DNA from: Proteromonas lacertae
Lineage: Eukaryota > Sar > Bigyra > Opalinata > Proteromonadidae
Direction of reading: 5' to 3'
NCBI GenBank assembly: GCA_002245135.1
Contig: NGBS01000296.1
Location: forward strand, 62,001 to 126,000
DNA length: 64,000 nt
The position numbers were made by a program, and so were the translations under genes. Position 1 is the first letter of the stretch. Each line of letters begins with the position of its first letter. A model generated the notes under the pieces. It was not told where the DNA came from, ran no database searches, and saw only the letters and a program-made list of their open reading frames with translations. Below are positions 1 through 10,285 of the stretch, piece after piece.

Positions 1-1
1 T

Positions 2-70
2 AATGTAATGTCTGGATATCCACCAGAATGTGTAAAGAGTTTGAAACTTAAATATTTAAAAGATTATTAA
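2..70 (+). CDS. 3' end of an unidentified gene running in from the left edge
   Basis: An open frame enters from the window edge and ends at a TAA at 68-70, giving a tail of about 22 residues that ends in KYLKDY. The composition (Gly, Pro, Cys and a mixed basic/acidic end) looks like coding sequence rather than the A/T-only translations usual between genes here. It lies tail to tail with the acyltransferase gene starting at 118. Too short to assign a function; it could be chance. Confidence 0.35.
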   Translation, partial: NVMSGYPPECVKSLKLKYLKDY

Positions 71-117
71 AATTGTATCATTTTTAAATATAATAATGGA
101 ATATTAATATATATAAA

Positions 118-1881
118 TTATGAGAAATAAAAGTCCTTCTTCAGCACATATGTATAATTCTTTATTTTTTCTAGTTTTTCAAAAGTGATCTCTTTATTTA
201 TTTGTTTTTCTAACGAAAGCGTAAAACTAATTGTCAAATGATGTAGTCCAATATATACTGAGTAATTATCTTTAAACAACTTACAATAACATCTAAAACA
301 AATCCATTTGGTAGTATTAATGTATTTTATCTTATTGTTATTAATTATCGGAAAAGAATTTACTGTAGCATTTATTCCAAGAATTGAATGTGTATAATTC
401 ATTCCATTATCAGGATTAATAAAAACATCTTCATAATGATAAGGATTGTCTTGAATAATATACATCGTATTAATTACATACTTTAGTATATTTTTAATAA
501 ACAATGTAAATGGAGAGTTTAAATCATTATATTTTTTTATGTTACAATAGCTGCAATTTGCTAGATAATTAGACATAATTATATATTCAATTTTAATTAA
601 TGCTATATGATTAATCAAATTGATTGGATTACTGTATATAATATAGTTTATCCAATAATGAAAATAGATTAAATCATAATAGATTACATGCTTATTCTTT
701 AACAACGAAGGAATCCATTGTAATACATGTGAATCTCCCATAAATAGTATTATTTTATCAAATTTAGATAATGTGAATAACCTATAATTATTTTCTACAA
801 AACTCCAATGTTTTAAAGCACTTGATCTTGTTAAATACTTCTTTGAATGAGATATTATTCTTATTCTTCTTATAAAGTAATATATAATGTATGATTGAAA
901 CACAATAAAAATAATTAAAACCTGTAATGGTTTTAATCTACGAGTTAATGTGTTATTCTCTAAATAATAATAAGATATATATGATAATATAGTAGTAGAA
1001 AGAAATAACAAAACATTAACAATAGCTTTACCATTTTTGCATAAAAATAATAATGGATAATGTATTAAATAAGCTGAATATGATATCTTCCCAAAGAATT
1101 GATATATATTTGATGAAAGAATATCATTCGATTTGCATATCAAAATTGTAGAAGCTATTATCAAGAATATTGAATTAATTGGAAAAGGAAAATAAATACT
1201 CTTAGGGTTAATAAATAATACTAGGTAGATATATACTATTGCAGAAATGTTAGATATATTGTTATAATTTAAACGATAGTTAGAATTAAAAACAAGAATG
1301 CCAAACATAAACTCCCATAATCTTGAACTTATCAAATAATATACACTATTCAAATCCTTTCTAAAGAATAATGATGAATATATAATAGAATATAAAAAGA
1401 GTATTATTTCCATTAAATATTTCACTTTAATGCCTCGGTTCAGCAAAAATAATGAAAATATGAGATAATACTGTTCTTGTAAACAGAAATACCAATAATG
1501 TAAATTTATTGACATATCTAAAGAATCTCCAAAATAATTAACTGTTTTTTCATAAAAATGAATATTTGATCTACCTAAAAATGATGACAACAGATCTTTA
1601 TAAATTATTTCTAGCTTTGATTTGCTAATAAAAATATTACATAATATATAACACATAACCAACACAATATATCCAACTGGAATCATTCTTTTTATTCTGT
1701 TTATTAGGTAAAAATATATACTTGTTGATTTTGTAGAATATACTGAAAAATATCCGGATATTAGCATAAATATATCGACAGCAATAAAGCTGCATCTGAA
1801 TATATGAGGAAATGAATGATAAAAATAAATAAATAAAAAAGATAATCCTCTTAATCCATTAACATCATTTCTAATTTCCAT
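118..1881 (-). CDS. membrane acyltransferase-3 / SGNH-fold fusion protein
   Basis: Predicted O-acyltransferase that would move acyl groups across a membrane onto surface or Golgi glycans. About 587 residues. The first ~340 are hydrophobic, with about ten membrane spans, and begin with the acyltransferase-3 signature RNDVNGLRG followed by a Tyr-His pair. The C-terminal ~230 residues carry the SGNH block with the nucleophile motif GDSH (about residue 382). The architecture is that of bacterial OafA and of animal nose-resistant-to-fluoxetine-like proteins. Near the C-terminus the usual Asp-x-x-His catalytic pair reads GLHH, so the Asp appears lost while the His remains. The start is the first Met, directly before the signature. 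Intronless. It is followed upstream by a same-strand paralogue. The family call is strong; the substrate is unknown. Confidence 0.88.
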   Translation of the reverse strand: MEIRNDVNGLRGLSFLFIYFYHSFPHIFRCSFIAVDIFMLISGYFSVYSTKSTSIYFYLINRIKRMIPVGYIVLVMCYILCNIFISKSKLEIIYKDLLSSFLGRSNIHFYEKTVNYFGDSLDMSINLHYWYFCLQEQYYLIFSLFLLNRGIKVKYLMEIILFLYSIIYSSLFFRKDLNSVYYLISSRLWEFMFGILVFNSNYRLNYNNISNISAIVYIYLVLFINPKSIYFPFPINSIFLIIASTILICKSNDILSSNIYQFFGKISYSAYLIHYPLLFLCKNGKAIVNVLLFLSTTILSYISYYYLENNTLTRRLKPLQVLIIFIVFQSYIIYYFIRRIRIISHSKKYLTRSSALKHWSFVENNYRLFTLSKFDKIILFMGDSHVLQWIPSLLKNKHVIYYDLIYFHYWINYIIYSNPINLINHIALIKIEYIIMSNYLANCSYCNIKKYNDLNSPFTLFIKNILKYVINTMYIIQDNPYHYEDVFINPDNGMNYTHSILGINATVNSFPIINNNKIKYINTTKWICFRCYCKLFKDNYSVYIGLHHLTISFTLSLEKQINKEITFEKLEKIKNYTYVLKKDFYFS

Positions 1882-1903
1882 TTTAAATATTTATTATATA
1901 TCT

Positions 1904-3733
1904 TCAGTTAAATGATAAATTATGTATAATGAATTTAGAGAATTTATTATACAATATATTGTTATAAATGTAGCAATATGATATTCTATTTAATTCAATT
2001 AATGTATTCTCTTTCATTGGTAATTTAATACTATCATAAACATAATGTTTCAGTTTATACACAATACAATCTGTAAGATGAGTATTATCTCCATATACTT
2101 CTAATCCATCAATATACATTTGACATTTGTTATTTGAACAATAATGAGATGTAAGATTTATATATATGATGTTTTTTGCATTTATAATTGGTTGTATATC
2201 TAATGTACAATTAATATTAACAACACAGTAGAAATCCTTCTGATTTTTGTTAATTGAATAATAAACTAGAGGATTGTAATTTAAAGATGGATTATCTACA
2301 AATATTATCAATCTATTGGTGATATTAGAAATGTAGTAATTCATTAACACATAATTCTTTAAATAAACATTACTCCTCCACTTTGGACTGGACCAAAACC
2401 CTTCAAATACATACAACGGATTTCCTAGTATATCAATTACTTTTTTAACTATTAAATAGTTATTATCTAAAAAATAGTTTATCCAAAATACCAAAAAAAC
2501 AATTCTATACCCAGCAGATTTATATACAGGTAATAGGATTAAATTCCACTGTCTTAAATGAGAATCTCCAATTAATAGAATATATTTGTTATTCATTTTT
2601 TGTATTCTATTGCTCTTATTATAGAAAATACATTCTTCAGTTATTCTAAAATCTTGAATTGACATAATTGAGCATTTTGATATACTTAGTTTTTCTTTCT
2701 TATATTTTAATAATGATTTTATTTGTAGATATGAAATTATTATTATACTGATTGAGCTGAAAACATATACAGTAATATTTCTTACATTTAATTTTACACA
2801 AGTATTTTCTATTGTATAATAACACACTATTGCTATAACCATTACTGCTACTATAGATATTTTTGGTTTATAGGTTATTAAGGGATAATGGATTATATAA
2901 AATGAATATGATAATGATCCAAAGAATTGAAATATTCTAACTGATAATAATGAACTATTCTTTGGCTCTTGAAATAGCATTAAAAATGAGGTTGTCAAAG
3001 GCAAAATCATCTTATAATTAGGATAATCACCGAAAGAACATATATAACTGCTAAAAATCCACATTATTGCAATTAGACAATCATATAAAAACTGATATGG
3101 AATAATATTACCATAGTGAATAATATTTAGATATGATCCAAAAATTAATTCACATAATCTTACTTCAAATGAATAATATGAATAATTGACATTTTTATAA
3201 CATATAAATAATGATAATATGAATGATGCAACAAACAAAGCTAATATTGAATACTTCACATAGTAACTAAATAATAATCTTATAACTAATGGCCATATTA
3301 AATAAAATTGATTTTCAACAGATAATGACCAAAAATGTAATAAAGGCGAGTAATTGAGTGAGCTTGATTGTTCTAAATAGTTTACTGAAATGTAATAATA
3401 ATAGTAATTTGCATAAGAATATAAACATGATAATATTTCTTTTGATCTTTTATATGAAATATATGGATTTGTTGATGATAAAATATATATTACTATTAAC
3501 ACTAAGTTTGACATTGGCTGTAATCTTAGTATTCTACCTTTAAAAAAAGATAAATAGTAATTCTCTTTTTTCATTCTTCTTATTAAGCTTCCTGTGATAA
3601 AATATCCAGATAATGTAAAGAAAATATCAACGCCAATAAATCCACCTTTAAAAAATGTATTTTTTTGGTGAAAATAAAAAACAAAAATCATAGCAAAAAA
3701 TCTAACAGATTGTAAATCATCACGATAATTCAT
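1904..3733 (-). CDS. membrane acyltransferase-3 / SGNH-fold fusion protein
   Basis: Second member of the acyltransferase-SGNH family, about 609 residues from the Met that directly precedes NYRDDLQSVR. The frame stays open to an ATG at 3799, but those extra 22 residues are not family-like, so the internal start is preferred. The N-terminal half holds the RDDLQ...R signature and a FHQ in place of the usual YH, then about ten membrane spans including SVENQFYLIWP. The C-terminal half holds LLIGDSHLRQW and, near the end, GDNTHLT, so both SGNH catalytic motifs are present. Intronless. It lies only 22 bp upstream of the start of its same-strand neighbour, so the two may be co-transcribed or a tandem duplication. 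Expected to acylate an extracytoplasmic glycan. Confidence 0.88.
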   Translation of the reverse strand: MNYRDDLQSVRFFAMIFVFYFHQKNTFFKGGFIGVDIFFTLSGYFITGSLIRRMKKENYYLSFFKGRILRLQPMSNLVLIVIYILSSTNPYISYKRSKEILSCLYSYANYYYYYISVNYLEQSSSLNYSPLLHFWSLSVENQFYLIWPLVIRLLFSYYVKYSILALFVASFILSLFICYKNVNYSYYSFEVRLCELIFGSYLNIIHYGNIIPYQFLYDCLIAIMWIFSSYICSFGDYPNYKMILPLTTSFLMLFQEPKNSSLLSVRIFQFFGSLSYSFYIIHYPLITYKPKISIVAVMVIAIVCYYTIENTCVKLNVRNITVYVFSSISIIIISYLQIKSLLKYKKEKLSISKCSIMSIQDFRITEECIFYNKSNRIQKMNNKYILLIGDSHLRQWNLILLPVYKSAGYRIVFLVFWINYFLDNNYLIVKKVIDILGNPLYVFEGFWSSPKWRSNVYLKNYVLMNYYISNITNRLIIFVDNPSLNYNPLVYYSINKNQKDFYCVVNINCTLDIQPIINAKNIIYINLTSHYCSNNKCQMYIDGLEVYGDNTHLTDCIVYKLKHYVYDSIKLPMKENTLIELNRISYCYIYNNILYNKFSKFIIHNLSFN

Positions 3734-4441
3734 TGAAAAAACACATAAAATATAGATGTTTAAAGTTGTTATATTTTCTACCTTAATGTACAATATCAAT
3801 TCTTATATACTATCAATCACATAATTATAGTTTATCCTGACAAATTTAGTTATATTTAACCTCTCAAAGTATAATACTAAATCCATTTGCTAATTTTCAT
3901 TCAACAATTGAATAGAATTTGCCATTCTTTTACATGATTCACTTTACATATACTAAAAAAAATGTTTGCTCTTCTACATTTTGAAACAATAAGAACTATG
4001 AGCCTTGTAGAAAATATCAAGCTAGAATATTATTAAAACTGAGTGTATCTTATCTACTATAATGAAAAATGACTATTACCATCATAATAACGAAATGAAA
4101 AAATAAATTCAAGCAAAAAGCTTGTGTATTTCATTCTCAATTACTGATTTAAAATGAATCAGTAGTATACAACAATATTATTTTTACTGCTATCATGTTA
4201 AAAATAATTACATAAACAGTATAATATAGTTAAAACAAAGATACAAATAATGACAACTATCTCTTCTATTAATATTAAATTCAATATAAAAATATATTCA
4301 AACTATTTTAAATATTTTGCTCATGATGATTAGAAGAATAAACATTTATAATTATCTTGCATTAGTAGTTTCATTATAAAAAGAGTTAGTTATTCATAAA
4401 AGTATATAATAAATAATATATGACTACATAATTAATTACTT
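3734..4441. other. intergenic, no gene seen
   Basis: About 700 bp of A/T-rich sequence between the start of the 1904 gene and the end of the epimerase gene. I see no convincing open frame, RNA gene or transposon. A 7-bp inverted repeat near 4143-4166 is too small to mean much. Confidence 0.6.
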
Positions 4442-6634
4442 TTATACAAAAAATAAACATCTTTTTCCCATTAAATCATCATCTAGATGATATATACTAT
4501 TATTCTGTAATGTCTTTGAATTTTTTACTTTCAAATATATATCAGGATTTCTTTCCATTATACCACTAAAATTGTAATATTCTTTAAACTTTTTCATTAT
4601 AATTACCCTTTCATTATTCTGAAAGTGACTCAAAGCAGATAAATCACTACAAGCACACAGTGAAGGTTTGTAAGGTATAATTTTAGGTAAAGGACATTTT
4701 GGAACTTTTGTGCTGATATTGTAATACTTCCATAATACTATACTAATCCAAGCATCTTCACAATTCAACAATGAAGGAGGAGGATGTTGCCATGCCTTTT
4801 TTAACCAATCAATCCTTCCAGCCCAAATATGACCTCCAAAATCATATTTTAAATCTTCTTCCCATGTAAAGTATCCTCTTATAAAAGTGTCAGTATATGC
4901 TTCTAATCCATTGCTATCAATATATCTTCCATTTCTAGTTGCTAAATTGCCTTCATCAACTACTCTCAGCATGTTTTCAAAGTATTCTGATCCAAATAAT
5001 ATATCATCATCACATATTATAAAATATGAATCACTATTGGAATAAGTTAAAGGAGATAAAAATCTTCCATAATATCCAGTCTCATAACCAGTCTGAACAA
5101 ATATTACATCAAGATTTGTATTATTTTTTTTCCATTCATTTAGTTCATTTTCTATAGTTATGTGTTTATAGTTTTGATATACTAAGATTGATGCTTTCAT
5201 CCATTTTAATATCGATTGTGATTTTATCAATTCAAGCTGCATTAATAAATTGTTTCTTTTCCACACAGTAACAACAATTATTACACAATCATATATAAAA
5301 TGTTTTGTTTCTTCTCTAATATTATTTTTTAATATATTGATTATTTGCTTTGCAGCTGTCCCATTTCCATAAATATTAGGATTCTTTATCATTGATTCAT
5401 AAACATTTCGATTAATCAATAATTCTTCAACAGAGTGATATATATTTCCATAATTTGTCCCTACTAATTTAGCTGATTTACATAATACTCCTTCCATTCT
5501 CTCAGTGCTATTTCTTAAAATTAATATTGGCTTTTGAAGATAAACTGCTTCTTCTTGAATTCCTCCAGAATCTGTTAGTATAATATATGACTGATTTAGT
5601 AAATACACTAGAGAAAAATAACTTAATGGTTCAACTATTTTTAATCTATTTAGATGTAAATAACTATTACTATCTATATTTTTGCTTTTTAATATATTCT
5701 TTAAAATATGTGAAGGTAATGTTTGTTTTAAACATAACATCACATTGGGATTGAGATGTAAAGGATATATAACTGCTATATGCTCATAATTCTTTATTAT
5801 ATCATACACTGCTTTCATCACATTAGCAAATGGACTTCCATAATTCTCTCTTCTATGAATTGTTAATAATATAATATGTTTAATTGATTTATCAGAGAGA
5901 ACTGATTTTATAATCATCTTTGTGTTTTTTACATTATTATTATTGTGGATAATATCAATAGAACTTTTTAATGTATCAATTACTGTATTACCAACAATAT
6001 ACACCGATGATGTTTCTCTCTTCTCCTGAAATAAATTATTTGCTGATAATTTAGTTGGACAAAAATTATATGTAGCTATATTACTAATTGTTTGTCTATT
6101 CAATTCTTCAGGAAAAGGAAAATATATTCTTCTTGTTCTTAATCCTGCTTCTATATGAGCAACAGGCACTTTATGGTAAAATGAACATAATGCTGCGATT
6201 AATGAGGTTGTTGTATCTCCTTGAACTATAGTCAAATCCGGTGTTTCGTCTTTATAAACTGATTCTAATTGAAAAAATAAATTGGAGGATAATAAAGAGA
6301 GTGTTTGTTTTTTTTTCATAACTTTTAAAGAAATATCAGGAACTATGTGAAAATCGTATAATATTTGTTTTACCATTTCTTCTTGTTGATAAGTACAAAT
6401 TATTTTAAATGAAAAACTATTTCTATCATTCTTCAATTCTTGAATAATTGGATATAATTTAATTACTTCTGGTCTTGTACCTAAGACAAAATATATTAAT
6501 TTTGTTGTTCTATTACCATAATAATTATGCTTATCTCCTCCTTTATCTCTTCTATATATCATAGAATTAAAAAGACATAAAAGGCAAATGATAATCAAGT
6601 TAAATGACAAAATATTGTTTTTATTATAATCCAT
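4442..6634 (-). CDS. UDP-GlcNAc 2-epimerase fused to a C-terminal glycosyltransferase
   Basis: A 730-residue two-domain protein. Residues ~45-435 are a non-hydrolysing UDP-N-acetylglucosamine 2-epimerase (WecB/MnaA family, making UDP-ManNAc): GTRPEVIK at the start, QGDTTTS, AHIEAGLRT, FPEELNR, TIHRREN and TDSGGIQEEA (about residue 355) are all intact. Residues ~455-700 look like a GT-A-fold glycosyltransferase, with the metal-binding run CDDDILF (about 542) and NCEDAW (about 625), most like the exostosin/GT64 group. A hydrophobic stretch at residues ~10-25 would anchor it in the secretory membrane, unusual for an epimerase, which is normally cytosolic. Intronless. It is divergent from the 6650 gene with only 15 bp between start codons. 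The epimerase call is firm; the transferase family is less sure. Confidence 0.9.
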   Translation of the reverse strand: MDYNKNNILSFNLIIICLLCLFNSMIYRRDKGGDKHNYYGNRTTKLIYFVLGTRPEVIKLYPIIQELKNDRNSFSFKIICTYQQEEMVKQILYDFHIVPDISLKVMKKKQTLSLLSSNLFFQLESVYKDETPDLTIVQGDTTTSLIAALCSFYHKVPVAHIEAGLRTRRIYFPFPEELNRQTISNIATYNFCPTKLSANNLFQEKRETSSVYIVGNTVIDTLKSSIDIIHNNNNVKNTKMIIKSVLSDKSIKHIILLTIHRRENYGSPFANVMKAVYDIIKNYEHIAVIYPLHLNPNVMLCLKQTLPSHILKNILKSKNIDSNSYLHLNRLKIVEPLSYFSLVYLLNQSYIILTDSGGIQEEAVYLQKPILILRNSTERMEGVLCKSAKLVGTNYGNIYHSVEELLINRNVYESMIKNPNIYGNGTAAKQIINILKNNIREETKHFIYDCVIIVVTVWKRNNLLMQLELIKSQSILKWMKASILVYQNYKHITIENELNEWKKNNTNLDVIFVQTGYETGYYGRFLSPLTYSNSDSYFIICDDDILFGSEYFENMLRVVDEGNLATRNGRYIDSNGLEAYTDTFIRGYFTWEEDLKYDFGGHIWAGRIDWLKKAWQHPPPSLLNCEDAWISIVLWKYYNISTKVPKCPLPKIIPYKPSLCACSDLSALSHFQNNERVIIMKKFKEYYNFSGIMERNPDIYLKVKNSKTLQNNSIYHLDDDLMGKRCLFFV

Positions 6635-6649
6635 CTATATCTATATAAG
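6635..6649. promoter_or_regulatory. 15-bp gap between divergent start codons
   Basis: Only 15 bp (CTATATCTATATAAG) separate the ATG of the epimerase fusion on the minus strand from the ATG of the GT-D gene on the plus strand. Any promoter must overlap the coding region of one or both genes, or both genes have almost no 5' leader. A TATATAA-like string sits inside the gap. Confidence 0.5.
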
Positions 6650-7480
6650 ATGTATTGTTATCTTTTAATTGTGATTATATTTATTTTATTTCTTTTATAT
6701 CACTATTATGCTGCCAAAGTAAGTATATATGAAAGTAATATTTACTCCTCAAAAACTTTCTTTCAAATGTGGTATGAAATAGCTGAACAAATGGCTGATA
6801 TAAAAAGTAGCATATCTATCAGTAGATATGCTGATGCTGAATATTTTATAATGACAGGTAAACCATTTTCAGGACTTGATCACCTTATTTATAAAGGAGG
6901 TGAAGGTATACTTAGAAAAGAATTATACATATCGCTTAATACTTCTACTAATGGTAATTGTTATTTTGGAGTATGGTATGATCATTTGTATGAATTTTTG
7001 AATTGGAGCAATCATAATCCCAAATATATTACTACTGCAAATATATTTGTTAATAATAACTACCCAAAAACAAAATTATTATTAGAATCAATAATACATG
7101 ATGAGAATAATAGAATTATTTTATTGTGTAATATTGAAGGAATACATACTTCATTTGCTGAAGAAGTATATTATTTTCCTCATGATATTGTTCAATTTTA
7201 TGAAAAAAATCATGATGAGATAGTTAAAAATGCTACAACATTAGCAAAAAAATATAATCATCGTTTGTTTATGATATCAATTGGACCAGTTGCTTCAGTG
7301 TTAATATATTATATGAGACAAGCAAATATAAATAATCGATATGTTGATTTTGGATCATCAATTGATTTTATAACAAAAGGAAAAACTAACAGAGGATATG
7401 CAGATCCTAATAGCTATTATGGAAAATATATTGATCCTTCATTTGTGATATATGCGAATAAATCTATAATGTTTAAGTAA
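6650..7480 (+). CDS. GT-D-type glycosyltransferase (DUF1792-like), type II membrane protein
   Basis: About 276 residues. A hydrophobic anchor fills residues ~2-22, followed by a lumenal domain. SISRYADAEYF (about residue 56) matches the R-x-G-D-G-E region of the DUF1792/GT-D glycosyltransferases, here with Ala replacing the Gly. ISIGPVASVLIYYM...YVDFGSSIDF near the C-terminus matches the G-P-x-A...D-x-G block that binds the nucleotide sugar in that family. In bacteria these enzymes extend O-glycans on serine-rich surface proteins. Intronless, and head to head with the epimerase-transferase fusion, so the two are plausibly co-regulated. The fold assignment is moderately sure; donor and acceptor are unknown. 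Confidence 0.72.
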   Translation: MYCYLLIVIIFILFLLYHYYAAKVSIYESNIYSSKTFFQMWYEIAEQMADIKSSISISRYADAEYFIMTGKPFSGLDHLIYKGGEGILRKELYISLNTSTNGNCYFGVWYDHLYEFLNWSNHNPKYITTANIFVNNNYPKTKLLLESIIHDENNRIILLCNIEGIHTSFAEEVYYFPHDIVQFYEKNHDEIVKNATTLAKKYNHRLFMISIGPVASVLIYYMRQANINNRYVDFGSSIDFITKGKTNRGYADPNSYYGKYIDPSFVIYANKSIMFK

Positions 7481-7591
7481 TTATTTAACCTTGTTAAAAT
7501 TCTAGACTAGAATATATAAATCATGTTAAATATATTCTATTTACTATAATGGAAAATTCATACATGTTAAATGTTTTTACTATTTACTGAT

Positions 7592-8368
7592 TTAATACAT
7601 ATATTTGTTACACAAACCTGATCTTGATGTTGAATAGCCTATATGATAGAAAACGTGTTCATCAATCGCGTTAGGCTTTATTATACACCCTGAGTTGTTA
7701 AAGAGAGCTAATTTATATCCTTGATTATAAAACCATTGACCAGTATATAATTCATTTTCGTATTCTTCTAATAGTTTCAACACTGATGTTTTATAAACTG
7801 AAGGACCATTTATATATGACATATTGCACGATGGTTTATCAATAATAAACAATTCCATATATTTAAAATTCGCATTTACATGTATTTTTTTGATTGAAGA
7901 AATTGGAAAGTCTCTTAACACTATTCCTACTACATAATCAATTTTTTTTATTAATCGAATGGATAATGTTATAAAATTCTTATATTTTAGTTTATAAAAA
8001 TTTGGTTTATCTATTACCCAATCATCTTCTAATATTAACACAAAACTAGTTGGATAATATGAAAAAGATAAAAGAAATGAATATGCATAACCCATTGGAT
8101 TTAAAAAAAATACATTCATAAGTTTATATTGCTTTATGAATATATTTCTGGTAGGAGTTCCTTGATCATACCAAATGATGTTATAAACACAATCTTTGTC
8201 ATAATTATATATATGATAGAATATAGAAGCTATAGTTCTATTGAGATAATCTGGTCTATTACAGGAATAGATGTTTATATGATATGATAAGAATAAGCTT
8301 ATTCTATAATAATATATAATAGAAAATAAAACAATTACAAAAACAATGTAAGAAAATAAATAGAACAA
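7592..8368 (-). CDS. type II membrane glycosyltransferase, GT-A-like
   Basis: 258 residues with a hydrophobic N-terminal anchor (residues ~3-32). The domain opens with INIYSCNRPDYL, typical of the first strand of GT-A transferases, and has LILEDDW (about residue 112) in the position of the metal-binding DxD. The later NGPSVYK and a C-terminal DEHVFYH also suit a small family-2-like transferase. Intronless. It lies between the GT-D gene and an acyltransferase gene of the same island, with 39 bp to the latter. No specific donor can be named. Confidence 0.65.
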   Translation of the reverse strand: MFYLFSYIVFVIVLFSIIYYYRISLFLSYHINIYSCNRPDYLNRTIASIFYHIYNYDKDCVYNIIWYDQGTPTRNIFIKQYKLMNVFFLNPMGYAYSFLLSFSYYPTSFVLILEDDWVIDKPNFYKLKYKNFITLSIRLIKKIDYVVGIVLRDFPISSIKKIHVNANFKYMELFIIDKPSCNMSYINGPSVYKTSVLKLLEEYENELYTGQWFYNQGYKLALFNNSGCIIKPNAIDEHVFYHIGYSTSRSGLCNKYMY

Positions 8369-8407
8369 AATATGTCACAAATATAATGGCAAATTAGGTT
8401 GATTGAA

Positions 8408-10219
8408 TTATTTGATTATATCCTCCAAAACTTTATTATAATTTGTTACTGATTCAAATCCATACCTATAAATAGTATAAGTATTATTTCTATCAATTAT
8501 TGACATATTCAATTGTTTTGAAAAATCTTCAAGTAATTTGATTGTTATATGAGGTAAAATATGATTATCATCTTTATATAATGATCTTCCATTTATAAAT
8601 ACATCACAATCATTCTGACAAAACCACTTATTCACAAAAACATATTTGACATGAGAGTAATTCAATAATGGAAATTGATTCCATGTTGCATTTACACCTA
8701 ATTTTGCTTTAACATTGTATATGTTGTTCAAAGTGAATGGTTCAAACAACAAAAATGGAGTATCTTGAATAACATAAACATGATTTGAATATTTATATAT
8801 TTCTTTCAAATAAATAGGCCATTTTTCTTTTACAACTTCTTCTTTGATATGCCAATGATTATAATCCAATGAATGAGATAAAAATATATTATAAATTCTT
8901 CCTGTATAACTGAATATCTTTGATAATGTAGAAAAATCAATCGAAAGAATAGAAGAAATATACATATTGAAGTATATTATCTTTCTTGTTGGAGATAAAT
9001 CCAATCTCAAAAATATAGGAAACCATTGAAGAATATGAGAATCACCAATAAAAAATGTGCCATTAAAATTCTTCAATTTTGATGAATCTCCACACCACAT
9101 GTATGTTCTATCAAGTGTAATCCATTCTAATCTTGCTTCTTCCATCTTTTGGGTTATATTCAATTCACTATTAAATTCTAACTGAAATTCTGTATATCTA
9201 ACTGATATTATAACCAAAATAATAACTCCAATCACAATTGTGAGAATTGTATATGTTTTTAATTGTATTTTGTTTATTGGTCTTTCTATCATGTAATGCA
9301 ATAGCAAGGTTGAAAGGAATATCATTATATAGTTGATTGATAATGAATATTCTGATAATTTCAATATAGGATAGTGAACTAAATACAATGAAAATGATAT
9401 ATTTCCAATAAACACAAGTAATGAAAAATTAAAAACATTACTCTTCTCATTTGCCATTAAATACAGACAAACCAACATTGTTGGTAGAATAGACATAATT
9501 CCAGGATATGTAATGATTTGAGTATTATATAAATACATACAAATCATTATTCCTATCATTGAAACATATTTCACAATGCGGGATAATCTGTAGTTTAAAA
9601 TACTACAAAACATTCCACAAATAAATTCCCATAATCTTGATTCTATTGAAAAATATGAATAACTATGATTGGAGTAAGTGGTTAAACAACAAATTATAAA
9701 GGATAAGAACAACATCATCAACAAAACATTATTCAATATTTTTGCACTGAATATATTATAAATAAATAAAAAGATGATGAAAAAATGCCATTCTATTGAT
9801 AAAGACCAATAATGAAGAATATATGATTGTATAGTTGGAGAGTAATAATCTAACACTTTCATGTAAAATTTAATATTCAACACTTGAAGAACTGCACATT
9901 GAATATCATTAATAAATTCTTTTCTATATATTTCTGGTATTATGTTGATAAATATTAGTAAAACAACTAACACAAAATATGAAGCTGGTAATAATCTTTT
10001 ACATCTTTTTGATATATTAATTATAAAACTATTCAGTCTTTTCAAGCTTGGCAATATTAGAAAACCTGAAATAATATAGAAAATATCAACACCCAAATAA
10101 CCTCCAGGCAAATATTCTTCATTTGTATGATATACTAAAACAGCTAAACAAGCAATTCCTCTTAAAAATTGAATATCATATCTAAATAATGTATTTGACA
10201 AATGTTTCATTATAAACAA
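8408..10219 (-). CDS. membrane acyltransferase-3 / SGNH-fold fusion protein
   Basis: Third acyltransferase-SGNH fusion, up to 603 residues; the Met at 10210, three codons in, is an equally good start. YDIQFLRGIACLAVLVYH is the acyltransferase-3 signature with its conserved Arg and His. The membrane half includes SIEWHFFIIF, where most relatives have S-x-E-x-Q-F-Y. The soluble half has FFIGDSHILQW (about residue 390) and KDDNHIL near the end, so the SGNH Ser and the Asp-x-x-His pair are both present. Intronless. It sits between a glycosyltransferase and a fucosyltransferase-like gene, all on the minus strand, spaced 40-70 bp apart. Confidence 0.9.
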   Translation of the reverse strand: MFIMKHLSNTLFRYDIQFLRGIACLAVLVYHTNEEYLPGGYLGVDIFYIISGFLILPSLKRLNSFIINISKRCKRLLPASYFVLVVLLIFINIIPEIYRKEFINDIQCAVLQVLNIKFYMKVLDYYSPTIQSYILHYWSLSIEWHFFIIFLFIYNIFSAKILNNVLLMMLFLSFIICCLTTYSNHSYSYFSIESRLWEFICGMFCSILNYRLSRIVKYVSMIGIMICMYLYNTQIITYPGIMSILPTMLVCLYLMANEKSNVFNFSLLVFIGNISFSLYLVHYPILKLSEYSLSINYIMIFLSTLLLHYMIERPINKIQLKTYTILTIVIGVIILVIISVRYTEFQLEFNSELNITQKMEEARLEWITLDRTYMWCGDSSKLKNFNGTFFIGDSHILQWFPIFLRLDLSPTRKIIYFNMYISSILSIDFSTLSKIFSYTGRIYNIFLSHSLDYNHWHIKEEVVKEKWPIYLKEIYKYSNHVYVIQDTPFLLFEPFTLNNIYNVKAKLGVNATWNQFPLLNYSHVKYVFVNKWFCQNDCDVFINGRSLYKDDNHILPHITIKLLEDFSKQLNMSIIDRNNTYTIYRYGFESVTNYNKVLEDIIK

Positions 10220-10285
10220 CTATTATACAAAATAAATATTGAAAATTTAAATCTAAAGAACTAAAATAAATTATTATAAATTATT

